This document shows positions 43,497-51,895 of a DNA stretch of 64,000 bases, in pieces (position 1 is the first letter of the stretch; each line of letters starts with the position of its first letter). The notes beneath the pieces were generated by a model that was not told where the DNA came from, did no database searches, and was given only the letters and a program-made list of their open reading frames with translations. The translations under genes were made by a program, and so were the position numbers. This DNA comes from an uncultured Flavobacteriaceae bacterium (lineage in GTDB: Bacteria; Bacteroidota; Bacteroidia; Flavobacteriales; Flavobacteriaceae), in assembly GCA_905181825.1 (NCBI GenBank), contig CAJIZJ010000003.1, positions 1 through 64,000 of the forward strand, read 5' to 3'.

Positions 43497-44806
43497 AAAT
43501 CTATACGTTCTATCTTGGCGCCAATAGCACGTAAACGGTCATCAATATTCTCATATCCTCTGTCAATCTGTTCAATGTTATGAATTATCGAAGTTCCTTT
43601 TGCAGACAATGCTGCTATTAATAATGAAACACCTGCACGAATATCTGGAGAGGTCATTGTTGTCGCTTTCAAAGTAGATTTAAAATCATGCCCTATAACT
43701 GAAGCACGGTGTGGATCACAAAGAATAATTTTAGCGCCCATATCAATTAATTTATCGACAAAGAAAAGACGGCTTTCAAACATTTTTTGATGTATTAAAA
43801 CACTGCCTCGGGCTTGTGTTGCAACTACCAAAATAATACTCAATAAGTCTGGTGTAAAACCAGGCCAAGGGGCATCAGAAATGGTAAGAATTGAGCCATC
43901 TATATAATTTTGAACTTCATATCCATTAGTGTGTGACGGTATATAAATATCGTCACCCTTTCGTTCTAAAGTAATTCCTAACTTTCGGAATACGCTAGGG
44001 ATTACTCCTAAATTATCCCAGCTAACATTTTTTATAGTTAATTCACTTTTAGTCATAGCCGCTAGTCCTATCCAACTACCAATCTCTATCATGTCGGGTA
44101 ACATTGTATGTTCGGTACCTCCTAAATTGTTAACTCCTTCAATGGTTAGCATATTTGAACCAATCCCAGAAATTTTAGCACCCATTCTATTCAGCATTTT
44201 ACAAAGCTGTTGTAAATATGGCTCACAGGCTGCATTATAAATTGTAGTCGTTCCGGTTGCAAGGACAGCCGCCATTACTATATTAGCAGTTCCTGTTACA
44301 GAAGCCTCGTCTAATAGCATATAAGTCCCTTTCAGTTCCTTAGCTTCTACTCCATAAAAGTGATCTTCACGGTTGTATCTAAAACTTGCACCTAACTTAA
44401 TAAATCCTTCAAAATGTGTATCCAAACGCCTACGACCAATCTTATCACCACCTGGTTTTGGGATATATCCTTTTCCAAAACGTGCCAAAAGGGGACCAAC
44501 AATCATAATTGAACCTCTAAGGCCCCGACCGTCAACCTTAAAGGCTTCTGTTTCTAAGTATTCTAAATTGATTTCGTCAGATTGAAAAGAATAACTCCCT
44601 TTGGCTAACTTATTAACTTTAACTCCCAACTTTCCTAATAAAATAATAAGCTTGTTGACATCTATTATTTCAGGAATATTATGTATTGTAATTTTTTCTG
44701 GAGAGAGTAAAACAGCACATAGTATTTGAAGAGCTTCATTTTTTGCACCTTGTGGCTGTATAGACCCTTTTAATTGGTGACCGCCTTCAATTTTAAAAGT
44801 TTTCAA
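43493..44806 (-). CDS. murA: UDP-N-acetylglucosamine 1-carboxyvinyltransferase (MurA) with Asp in place of the fosfomycin Cys
   Basis: 437 residues, EPSP-synthase fold, first step of peptidoglycan synthesis. Lys22-Asn23 (PQGAKNEAL) are conserved. The active loop reads KPGGDKIGRRRLDTHF; the residue equal to E. coli Cys115 is Asp121. This substitution keeps activity but prevents covalent attack by fosfomycin and is known from other naturally resistant bacteria. DUF4290 follows upstream, an arrangement seen in other Bacteroidota. Confidence 0.95.
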   Translation of the reverse strand: MKTFKIEGGHQLKGSIQPQGAKNEALQILCAVLLSPEKITIHNIPEIIDVNKLIILLGKLGVKVNKLAKGSYSFQSDEINLEYLETEAFKVDGRGLRGSIMIVGPLLARFGKGYIPKPGGDKIGRRRLDTHFEGFIKLGASFRYNREDHFYGVEAKELKGTYMLLDEASVTGTANIVMAAVLATGTTTIYNAACEPYLQQLCKMLNRMGAKISGIGSNMLTIEGVNNLGGTEHTMLPDMIEIGSWIGLAAMTKSELTIKNVSWDNLGVIPSVFRKLGITLERKGDDIYIPSHTNGYEVQNYIDGSILTISDAPWPGFTPDLLSIILVVATQARGSVLIHQKMFESRLFFVDKLIDMGAKIILCDPHRASVIGHDFKSTLKATTMTSPDIRAGVSLLIAALSAKGTSIIHNIEQIDRGYENIDDRLRAIGAKIERIDL

Positions 44807-44862
44807 TGTAAAGTTATTTAAATTAGTGTTTTCAAAAAGACGTTCTTAAATATTCAATAGAA

Positions 44863-45513
44863 TTAGTAACGCTTTCGATTCCTTTGATGATTAGTCTTTT
44901 TCACTGGCTTTTTATGAGTAGCGAATTTACGCTGGGTTTTTAGTAAACTTGAAGAATCACTTAAATCCTCTTTACTACCACGTAAATCAATTTTACCATC
45001 AGAAAGCTCAAAAAGATGTTTAAATATAACACTATCTTCTACAGTGTCTTTGTTCCAATTTAAAAAAGACTTTTTCATATGGTTCGCAATAGTATACTCT
45101 AAAGCTTCTTTCATATCTCCTGCTTCCCATGTATTGGCTACATCTATCATTGTTTTTATATTATTACCATAAAAACGATATTTAGGAAAGTTTTGAGGAT
45201 ACTTTAGAGGTTCTGGACGAACACTAAGCATTTCCTCTGTTGGAATTTCAAAAGGAGAATCCGCATCTAACTTTAAATCAGACATAATAAATAGCTGATC
45301 CCAAAGCTTGTGTTGAAAATCAGGAACATCTCTTAGGTGAGGCTGCATGTTTCCCATTATTGAGATGATAGCCTTTGCTAAACGGTTACGTTCTTCCTTG
45401 GATTCTTGAGCCACTGCGTGGTTAATCATTTTCTGAAGATGTCTTCCATATTCAGGGATGATTAAGTGTTCTCGTTCGGTATTATATTGTAATTGATCTG
45501 TTAACGCTGTCAT
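44863..45513 (-). CDS. DUF4290 family protein
   Basis: 216 residues, mostly helical: LQYNTEREHLIIPEYGRHLQKMINHAV, IISIMGNMQPHLRDVPDFQHKLWDQL, then a basic, disordered tail (KTQRKFATHKKPVKKTNHQRNRKRY). A Bacteroidota-specific family of unknown function, usually next to murA, as here (56 nt). Probably co-transcribed with murA and the PhnA-like gene; the basic tail suggests nucleic acid or ribosome contact. Confidence 0.8.
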   Translation of the reverse strand: MTALTDQLQYNTEREHLIIPEYGRHLQKMINHAVAQESKEERNRLAKAIISIMGNMQPHLRDVPDFQHKLWDQLFIMSDLKLDADSPFEIPTEEMLSVRPEPLKYPQNFPKYRFYGNNIKTMIDVANTWEAGDMKEALEYTIANHMKKSFLNWNKDTVEDSVIFKHLFELSDGKIDLRGSKEDLSDSSSLLKTQRKFATHKKPVKKTNHQRNRKRY

Positions 45514-45609
45514 GTTGGCGATCTTTGTTTTAAAAATTAAGTGTTTGCAAAATACAAAAAAATAGTGTGAGTATAGGAGAAATAAAAAAGATGATAAAAA
45601 GCGTATTAT

Positions 45610-45903
45610 TTAGAGTGATATAACTCCTTCTACTAAACGCCCAACTTCTTTATATTTTTCAATAACAGTATCTGGACTCTTCATAACTACATTAATTGAA
45701 ACGCTCACGTAGGTACCTTTTTTTGAAGGTGTTTTTTTTATCACTGCCCCAGTATTATCAAAAATAGTTTCAATCGTGTTAACTTTTGATATATTTGATT
45801 TGATAATAAACTTATATAAATATTCAGAAGGCCAGCTAGCGGTATCTTGTAGCTTTTCTTTTAAGTTATTATAAAATGTTTCTGGGTTAGAAGGTGTATC
45901 CAT
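45610..45903 (-). CDS. DUF493 (YbeD-like) family protein
   Basis: 97 residues with a compact ACT-like alpha/beta fold: FYNNLKEKLQDTASWPSEYLYKFIIKSN and GTYVSVSINVVMKSPDTVIEKYKEVGRLVEGVISL. Function unknown, although E. coli YbeD lies near lipoate genes. It stands alone, divergent from the AAA ATPase with a 90-bp spacer. Confidence 0.8.
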   Translation of the reverse strand: MDTPSNPETFYNNLKEKLQDTASWPSEYLYKFIIKSNISKVNTIETIFDNTGAVIKKTPSKKGTYVSVSINVVMKSPDTVIEKYKEVGRLVEGVISL

Positions 45904-45993
45904 TATTTCTCACTATGAGTACAAATATACATTATATCTGATTTTTTATTTCCCTTTTAAATCACGAATTTTACAATAATTAAAAATAATAGT

Positions 45994-46539
45994 TTGAAGA
46001 CTCAAAAAATTGCACTTATTGGAGGCCCAAGTACTGGAAAAACGACTTTAATTAATGCTCTCAAATCCAAAGGGTATTATTGTATGGAAGAAATTTCCAG
46101 AGAAATAACACTTGATGCGCAAGAAAAAGGTATTGAACAGCTGTTTTTAGAGGACCCTTTACTTTTTAGTCAACAGTTGTTATTAGGAAGGCAAACACAG
46201 TTTCTAAAAGCAGACTCTGTAGACCATGAACTTGTGTTCTTTGACCGAGGGCTTCCAGATGTTGTAGCTTATTTAGACTATTTAAAGAGCAGTTATCCAG
46301 AGTCATTTAAAGAAATTTGCAGAGAACACTCATACGATGTGATATTTATTTTAAAGCCCTGGAAAGCCATTTATGAGCAAGACAATGAACGTTATGAGAC
46401 TTTTGAACAAGCACTCATTATTCATGATTTCCTAGTTAATTCTTACAAAGAGTTTGGGTATACTATAGTTGATACTCCATTTGGAACCGTTCAAGAACGA
46501 ATCGATTTTATTATAAATCATTTAGCAGCTAATAAATGA
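45994..46539 (+). CDS. AAA family ATPase/kinase of the NadR-like P-loop type (TTG start)
   Basis: 181 residues with P-loop GGPSTGKTTLI at the N-terminus, so the TTG start at 45994 is required (no upstream ATG). FFDRGLPDVVAYLDYL is a Walker-B-like DRG motif, and the fold matches the AAA_28 family of small nucleotide kinases. It overlaps recQ by 4 nt, suggesting one transcript with recQ, fmt and HU. Substrate unknown. Confidence 0.75.
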   Translation: MKTQKIALIGGPSTGKTTLINALKSKGYYCMEEISREITLDAQEKGIEQLFLEDPLLFSQQLLLGRQTQFLKADSVDHELVFFDRGLPDVVAYLDYLKSSYPESFKEICREHSYDVIFILKPWKAIYEQDNERYETFEQALIIHDFLVNSYKEFGYTIVDTPFGTVQERIDFIINHLAANK

Positions 46540-48434
46540 AGCATCCAATTGAAATATTGGAACACTATTGGAATTTTTCTAAATTCAAGCCGCAACAAGA
46601 AGCAATAATTGAGGCTGTTTTAGCTAATGAAGACTGCATAGCACTTTTACCTACTGGAGGTGGCAAATCAATATGCTTTCAAATACCAGCATTAATTAGA
46701 GAGGGTATTTGTATTGTTGTTTCCCCTTTAATAGCTTTAATGCAAGACCAAGTTAATACTCTAAATGCAAAAGGAATTAAAGCAATGGCTTTAACCAGCG
46801 GCTTTAGTTTTGAAGATATTGATCGGATGTTAGATAATTGTATTTATGGGAACTATAAATTCCTTTATCTATCCCCTGAAAGATTACAACAAGATTTAGT
46901 TCAACAACGCATCAAGCAAATGAATGTTAATCTTATCGCTGTTGATGAAGCACACTGTATTAGTCAATGGGGTCATGATTTCAGGCCTGCATACAGAGAG
47001 ATAAAATTACTAAGAACTCTTCACCCCTCTGTAAATGTTATTGGACTCACAGCTTCAGCAACTTCCAAGGTTATAGAAGACATTAGTATACAGTTAGACT
47101 GCATTGATCCACAGATTTTTCAAACCTCTTTTCGACGCTCTAACCTAGCATATTTGAGCTTAGAATGTGAAGACAAGCTTTTTAAAACCGTTCAAGTATT
47201 AAAAAAATACACCGGAACCTCAATCATTTATGTTCGTAATCGAAAAGCAACTTTAGAGATTTCAAGTTATTTAAATAAAATAGGTGTCTCAAGTGGCTAT
47301 TATCATGGTGGCTTGAGTTCAAAAGAAAAAGAGACTCAGTTTGGTCTCTGGACCTCTAACTCAAACCAAGTAATGGTCGCTACCAATGCCTTTGGAATGG
47401 GTATAGACAAAGCCAATGTTCAGACTGTCATTCACCACAATTTACCCGAGAGCTTAGAAAGCTACTACCAGGAAGCAGGCAGAGCAGGTAGAAATGGCGA
47501 AAAAGCATATGCTGTCATACTCATAAATACTTCTGATGAATTGGATTCTAAAAACAAGTATCTCAATTCACTGCCAGATATTAAATTCTTAAAAAATGTT
47601 TACAAAAGACTGTGTAACTATTTCCAGATTTCATATGGTGAAGGGGTAAATACAGTTCATAATTTTAACTTTAAAATATTTTGTAGTACTTATCAACTCC
47701 CCTCTTTATTGACTTACAATGCGCTTAAAACTTTAGATCGCACGAGTATAATTTCGTTGGAAGAGCGATTTAAAAATTCGGCATTTATCAAGATTCTGAT
47801 AAAAAACTCAGCCTTATTTGAATATCTTGAAAACCACCCAAAAAAAGCCCTTGTAATGAAAGTTATCTTAAGGAGTCATGAAGGGGTTTTTGATCATTCA
47901 ACCGAAATTTCAGTTCAAGACATTACTAAAAAAACAAAGTTAAATGAGGCTGAGGTCTATGCTATACTAAACTCTTTGAATAAAGCTGAAATCATAGCGT
48001 TTGAATCCTCAAAAACAGATGCTAAAATTACCTTTATCGAGCCGAGAGAAGACGATAAAACAATTCATAGGATTTCTAAAATAATAGAACAACAACAAGT
48101 ATTAAAAAAAACACAACTGCAGTCCGTTTTTGAGTATGTAAAAAATGATGGGATTTGTAAAAGTCATAAATTACTTTCGTATTTTGAAGAATCTGACTCA
48201 TTAGTTTGTGGGATTTGTTCTAGTTGTTTAAAAAACTTAAAAAATAAATCATTTAAGGAAATAGATGCACAATCCATTCTATTGTTGCTAAGAAACAGTG
48301 ACCTATCCTCTAGAAAAATTGAAGTATTAACTACCTTTGATTCAGATAAGATAATTGCTTTACTAACCGACCTAATGGAAAGAGATTTAATTGAAATGAC
48401 CGAAAAAAATACATACAAACTTAAAACGTTATGA
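46536..48434 (+). CDS. recQ: RecQ-family ATP-dependent DNA helicase
   Basis: 632 residues. Helicase motifs: LPTGGGKSICFQIP (I), DEAHCISQWGHDFRPAY (II and the aromatic-rich loop), GLTASAT (III), and QEAGRAGRNGE (VI). The C-terminal region keeps a Zn-Cys segment in reduced form (ICSSCLKN) and a winged-helix-like part, so the RQC domain appears divergent and no HRDC is recognised. It unwinds DNA 3'-5' for recombination and repair. Overlaps both neighbours by 4 nt. Confidence 0.9.
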   Translation: MKHPIEILEHYWNFSKFKPQQEAIIEAVLANEDCIALLPTGGGKSICFQIPALIREGICIVVSPLIALMQDQVNTLNAKGIKAMALTSGFSFEDIDRMLDNCIYGNYKFLYLSPERLQQDLVQQRIKQMNVNLIAVDEAHCISQWGHDFRPAYREIKLLRTLHPSVNVIGLTASATSKVIEDISIQLDCIDPQIFQTSFRRSNLAYLSLECEDKLFKTVQVLKKYTGTSIIYVRNRKATLEISSYLNKIGVSSGYYHGGLSSKEKETQFGLWTSNSNQVMVATNAFGMGIDKANVQTVIHHNLPESLESYYQEAGRAGRNGEKAYAVILINTSDELDSKNKYLNSLPDIKFLKNVYKRLCNYFQISYGEGVNTVHNFNFKIFCSTYQLPSLLTYNALKTLDRTSIISLEERFKNSAFIKILIKNSALFEYLENHPKKALVMKVILRSHEGVFDHSTEISVQDITKKTKLNEAEVYAILNSLNKAEIIAFESSKTDAKITFIEPREDDKTIHRISKIIEQQQVLKKTQLQSVFEYVKNDGICKSHKLLSYFEESDSLVCGICSSCLKNLKNKSFKEIDAQSILLLLRNSDLSSRKIEVLTTFDSDKIIALLTDLMERDLIEMTEKNTYKLKTL

Positions 48435-49381
48435 AAAAAGAGGATATCCGTATTGTTTTTATGGGAACCCCAGAGTTTGCTGTTACAATTCTAGAGGGGC
48501 TTTTAAAGGAAAAATACCAAGTTGTAGGAGTTATTACAGCGCCAGATCGTCCGGCTGGAAGAGGTCAGAAGATCCATCTATCTGCTGTAAAAGTATTTGC
48601 AAAATCAAAAGATCTAACAGTACTACAACCAACAAACTTAAAAGATGAAACTTTCTTAAGTGATTTAAAAAACTTAAATGCTAATTTACAAATTGTTGTC
48701 GCTTTTAGAATGCTACCTGAAGTGGTTTGGAAAATGCCAAAATTGGGGACTTTCAACCTTCACGCATCTTTACTCCCAGATTATAGAGGAGCCGCTCCAA
48801 TAAATTGGGCGATCATTAACGGAGAAAAAACTTCTGGCGTAACTACCTTTTTTATTGACGAAAAAATTGATACAGGTGCAATAATTCTACAATCAAAAAT
48901 AGCGATTAATCCATCAGATACTGCAGGGAACTTGCATGATAAACTAATGGTTCTTGGAACTAAAGTCGTTATTAATACGATAGAAAAAATAGAAAATGGT
49001 ACTGTAGAAACAATCATACAACCCTTAAAAGAAACAAAAACAGCTTATAAACTAAACAAAGACAATTGTAAAATTGTTTGGACTTCTAGTCTAGAATCTA
49101 TCTACAATATGGTTCGTGGACTTCACCCCTATCCAGCTTCTTGGGCTCTTTTACAAAACGGAAGCGAACGCTTAAATGTTAAGGTTTATGAAGTTAAAAA
49201 ACACTATGAAAAACACGAATATCTTACAGGGCAACTAATTCTAACTAAAAAGTCAATTAAGGTGGCTGTAAACATGGGATATATTGAATTAATAAACTTT
49301 AAATTTCCTGGAAAACGACAGATGGATGCTACTTCATTTTTAAATGGATTTACATTTGAGGAAAATTCAAAAATGCTATAA
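48431..49381 (+). CDS. fmt: Methionyl-tRNA formyltransferase (Fmt)
   Basis: 316 residues. FMGTPEFAVTILEGLL at the start, the catalytic FNLHASLLPDYRGAAPINWAIINGE (Asn, His) and GVTTFFIDEKIDTGAII with the Asp complete the transformylase site; the C-terminal OB-like domain follows. It formylates initiator Met-tRNA. Overlaps recQ by 4 nt and is followed after 9 nt by the HU gene. Confidence 0.95.
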   Translation: MKKEDIRIVFMGTPEFAVTILEGLLKEKYQVVGVITAPDRPAGRGQKIHLSAVKVFAKSKDLTVLQPTNLKDETFLSDLKNLNANLQIVVAFRMLPEVVWKMPKLGTFNLHASLLPDYRGAAPINWAIINGEKTSGVTTFFIDEKIDTGAIILQSKIAINPSDTAGNLHDKLMVLGTKVVINTIEKIENGTVETIIQPLKETKTAYKLNKDNCKIVWTSSLESIYNMVRGLHPYPASWALLQNGSERLNVKVYEVKKHYEKHEYLTGQLILTKKSIKVAVNMGYIELINFKFPGKRQMDATSFLNGFTFEENSKML

Positions 49382-49390
49382 TTACAACAA

Positions 49391-49663
49391 ATGAAAAGAA
49401 ACGAACTAATTGACCACATGGCTTTAAATGCAGGGATATCTAGAAAATCTGCAAACAAAGCCCTAGAAACATTAATTGATGGTATTTCTGAAACACTTAA
49501 AAAAGGCGAAAGAATTAATCTTAAAGGACTTGGTAGCTGGACGCCATACGAAAGAGCTGCTCGAGTTGGACGAAATCCACAAACAAATCAACCCTTACAT
49601 ATCCCTGCAAAAAAAACAATTAAATTTAAAGCCAGTCCTAAACTAATTAATAATTTAAACTAG
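49391..49663 (+). CDS. HU-family DNA-binding protein
   Basis: 90 residues, the HU/IHF length: MKRNELIDHMALNAGISRKSANKALETLIDGI, the beta-arm base GERINLKGLGSWTPYERAARVGRNPQTNQPLHIPAKKTIKFKASPKL. It bends and compacts DNA as a dimer. Nine nt after fmt, so likely the end of the ATPase-recQ-fmt-HU unit. The 146 bp after it hold no clear feature. Confidence 0.93.
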   Translation: MKRNELIDHMALNAGISRKSANKALETLIDGISETLKKGERINLKGLGSWTPYERAARVGRNPQTNQPLHIPAKKTIKFKASPKLINNLN

Positions 49664-49809
49664 TATACACATATGATATTGCTAGAGTTTGAACGTTAGA
49701 AGTCTATTTTATAAGTTCGTACTTAAATTTTCTATTTATATAAAAACTGACTCAAAAATGATTTGTAAAAATAATTCATTACATTTATTATGAATTAGTT
49801 TGCCTATAT

Positions 49810-50370
49810 ATGCCAAATATTAAGTTGAAAAAGGGTCATTTATTAATTGCAGAACCATCTATTATTGGAGATCTGTCATTTAATAGATCCATAATTCTAA
49901 TTGCTGACCACAACAATGAAGGCTCAATCGGTTTTATTCTAAATAAGCCATTAGACTTCACACTTCAGGATTTGATTCCGGAAATAGAAATTCCTTTTAA
50001 AGTATATAACGGTGGACCTGTGGAACAAGATAACTTGTATTATATCCATAAAATTCCTGAACTTATTCCTAACAGCGTTAAGATATCTAAAGGCTTATAT
50101 TGGGGTGGCGATTTTCAAAAAGTCACTGAATTAATTCAAAATGATAAATTAAATAGTTATGATATTCGTTTTTTTCTTGGATATTCCGGATGGGAAACCA
50201 ACCAACTAACATCTGAACTACGTTCAAATACTTGGATTCTTTCTGAAAACAATCTTCACAAAAGTATTATTGAAAAAGTAAACACAAGTTTGTGGAAAGA
50301 CAAAATGCTTGAATTAGGAGGCAACTATAGCATATGGTCTAATGCACCTGAAAACCCCTCTTATAACTAG
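49810..50370 (+). CDS. YqgE/AlgH family (UPF0301) protein
   Basis: 186 residues. Typical family sequence: KKGHLLIAEPSIIGDLSFNRSIILIADHNNEGSIGFILNKPLDFTL, GGPVEQDNLYYIH and FFLGYSGWETNQLTSEL. A conserved soluble protein without proven biochemical activity. Overlaps the end of the convergent aminotransferase gene by 4 nt. Confidence 0.9.
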   Translation: MPNIKLKKGHLLIAEPSIIGDLSFNRSIILIADHNNEGSIGFILNKPLDFTLQDLIPEIEIPFKVYNGGPVEQDNLYYIHKIPELIPNSVKISKGLYWGGDFQKVTELIQNDKLNSYDIRFFLGYSGWETNQLTSELRSNTWILSENNLHKSIIEKVNTSLWKDKMLELGGNYSIWSNAPENPSYN

Positions 50371-51212
50371 GTGAGTCTTACAGACATGTTTAGCTTTGCC
50401 AATATACTTTGACTGATCGTAGTATTATAAGACTTTTTTCTAAAGACAGTGATTGGGTGAATACCTTGAATTACGTTAGTAATAAATAATTCATCAGCTT
50501 TTTGTAGCTCAAATGGAGATATGGATTCCTCTACATATTCAAAATCTGGAAGTTTTTTGAGGATCTCAATTACTTGCTTACGCATCACACCTTTTAGACA
50601 ACCATCTGTAAGAGGTGGTGTTTTAATGACATTGTCTTTCACTAAAAAAAGGTTGCCGTTAAGGGCCTCTACAATGCTTTTGTTAGTATTTAGGAGTAAA
50701 CAGTTGTCATATTGATTTTCCTTGGCGTAAACACTCCCTAGTACATTAAGAACCTTATTATTGGTCTTTAATGTAGATAATAAGCCTGGAGTAACATAAA
50801 AATCTTTAAAAAGTTCAATCGTACAACCAGACGAGTTGAGAAGGTATAAATCGGTATCCAAAGACTCAGCAGTTATAAAGTATTCAATATCATTAGTGTC
50901 TGGAGTGTAAAACCCACCTTGCTTTCTAAAAACAGTTAATTTAACACGAAATGAATTTGAATTAGAATTGTTATGGGGTAATAGATCAAGAATTTGAGAC
51001 TCTAAAAACTCAGGAGTAAATTCCATTGGAATCTCCATCCTTAAAATACGCATCGAAGCCATTAAGCGAAAGTAGTGATCTTCCCAAAACAGTATTTTAC
51101 CATTTAATGTTTTAATAGTTTCAAAAAGAGCATCGCCATAAGCTAGGCCTCTATTAGAAATTGCTACTTTTGCTTGGTCTGATGAAATTAAATGTCCGTT
51201 ATTATTAATCAT
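50367..51212 (-). CDS. Class IV aminotransferase (branched-chain aminotransferase/PabC-like)
   Basis: 281 residues from MINNNGHLISSDQAKVAISNRGLAYGDALFETIKT. The track start at 51239 lies within the terminator stem of the next gene, so 51212 is chosen. The PLP fold type IV shows the Lys in STLKTNNKVLNVLG and the Glu in VEALNGNLFLVKD. It may be 4-amino-4-deoxychorismate lyase for folate or a D/branched-chain aminotransferase; the motif set does not decide. The neighbour genes give no hint. Confidence 0.8.
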   Translation of the reverse strand: MINNNGHLISSDQAKVAISNRGLAYGDALFETIKTLNGKILFWEDHYFRLMASMRILRMEIPMEFTPEFLESQILDLLPHNNSNSNSFRVKLTVFRKQGGFYTPDTNDIEYFITAESLDTDLYLLNSSGCTIELFKDFYVTPGLLSTLKTNNKVLNVLGSVYAKENQYDNCLLLNTNKSIVEALNGNLFLVKDNVIKTPPLTDGCLKGVMRKQVIEILKKLPDFEYVEESISPFELQKADELFITNVIQGIHPITVFRKKSYNTTISQSILAKLNMSVRLT

Positions 51213-51237
51213 AAAAAAAGTCCTGTAAAAACAGGAC
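51213..51237 (-). terminator. Terminator of the START-like gene
   Basis: Perfect 7-bp stem GTCCTGT (51220-51226) with ACAGGAC (51231-51237), AAAA loop, and a run of T on the reverse transcript ending right at the next ATG (51212). Confidence 0.75.
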
Positions 51238-51263
51238 AAATATAGTTTAAATATAACTGTTTT

Positions 51264-51650
51264 TTAGGATGAGCCTAAGACTTTCTTAAGATCAGATATT
51301 TGATTATCCCATAACATCTTAGTCTCCTCGACTTCATCATCTTCAGAAAAATCAGTAACCATTAATGACACATCTTTAGTGATTCCGTCTACTTGAATTC
51401 TGATTTCAAAATACGATTGATCATCATCATCTTCAACCCATTTGAACTTGATACGCTCACCATTCTTTTTAGTAAGTAATTTGGCGACCTCTTCAGAGTC
51501 ATCCCAAATAAAGGTAAACAACTCACCTCTAGAATTTACATTATCAGCGAACCACTCAGAAAGACCCGAAGGAGTTGAAATATATTGAAATAATAATTGT
51601 GGAGAGGCTTGTATAGGGAATTCTAATTCGAACTTGATTTTATTGCTCAT
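51264..51650 (-). CDS. START-like domain protein (SRPBCC superfamily)
   Basis: 128 residues of a helix-grip fold: FELEFPIQASPQLLFQYISTPSGLSEWFADNV and a very acidic C-half (VEDDDDQSYFEIRI, FSEDDEVEETKMLWD). This is the short Bacteroidota START-like family; it has a hydrophobic pocket but no known ligand. Transcribed alone and closed by a terminator. Confidence 0.75.
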   Translation of the reverse strand: MSNKIKFELEFPIQASPQLLFQYISTPSGLSEWFADNVNSRGELFTFIWDDSEEVAKLLTKKNGERIKFKWVEDDDDQSYFEIRIQVDGITKDVSLMVTDFSEDDEVEETKMLWDNQISDLKKVLGSS

Positions 51651-51734
51651 TTAAATTTTAAATTATAATATTCAATATATACATAAATTGGTTATTTATA
51701 TATAAATTTTAATTTTTTTTTATAGGGGTATTTA

Positions 51735-51765
51735 TTTGTGAGGCATTATTTTGTTTTTATATTTG
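51735..51765 (+). promoter_or_regulatory. Promoter of tRNA-Met
   Basis: TTTG (51735-51738), 19 nt, TATATTTG (51758-51765): an exact match to the Bacteroidota consensus TTTG-N19-TAnnTTTG, ending 15 nt before the tRNA. Confidence 0.85.
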
Positions 51766-51780
51766 CAGCCACCTAATTAT

Positions 51781-51854
51781 GGCGAGGTAGCTCAGCTGGT
51801 TAGAGCGTCGGATTCATAACCCGGAGGTCGCGGGATCGTGCCCCGCTCTCGCTA
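51781..51854 (+). tRNA. tRNA-Met (anticodon CAT)
   Basis: The cloverleaf can be folded: acceptor GGCGAGG with TCTCGCT (two G-U pairs), D arm GCTCAGCTGGTTAGAGC, anticodon loop TTCATAA and T stem GCGGG/CCCGC. CCA is not encoded. The T loop reads ATCGTGC instead of the usual TTCRANN, and one pair of the anticodon stem (A31-C39) is mismatched. The G-U acceptor end and lack of a C1-A72 mismatch argue for the elongator type; CAT can also be tRNA-Ile2. Confidence 0.88.
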
Positions 51855-51855
51855 C

Positions 51856-51890
51856 AAAAGAGTAATCAGAAATGGTTACTCTTTTTTTTT
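51856..51890 (+). terminator. Terminator of tRNA-Met
   Basis: AAAAGAGTAA (51856-51865) pairs with TTACTCTTTT (51876-51885), 10-nt loop, followed by further T. It also separates the tRNA from the convergent hisS. Confidence 0.85.
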
Positions 51891-51895
51891 GCAGT

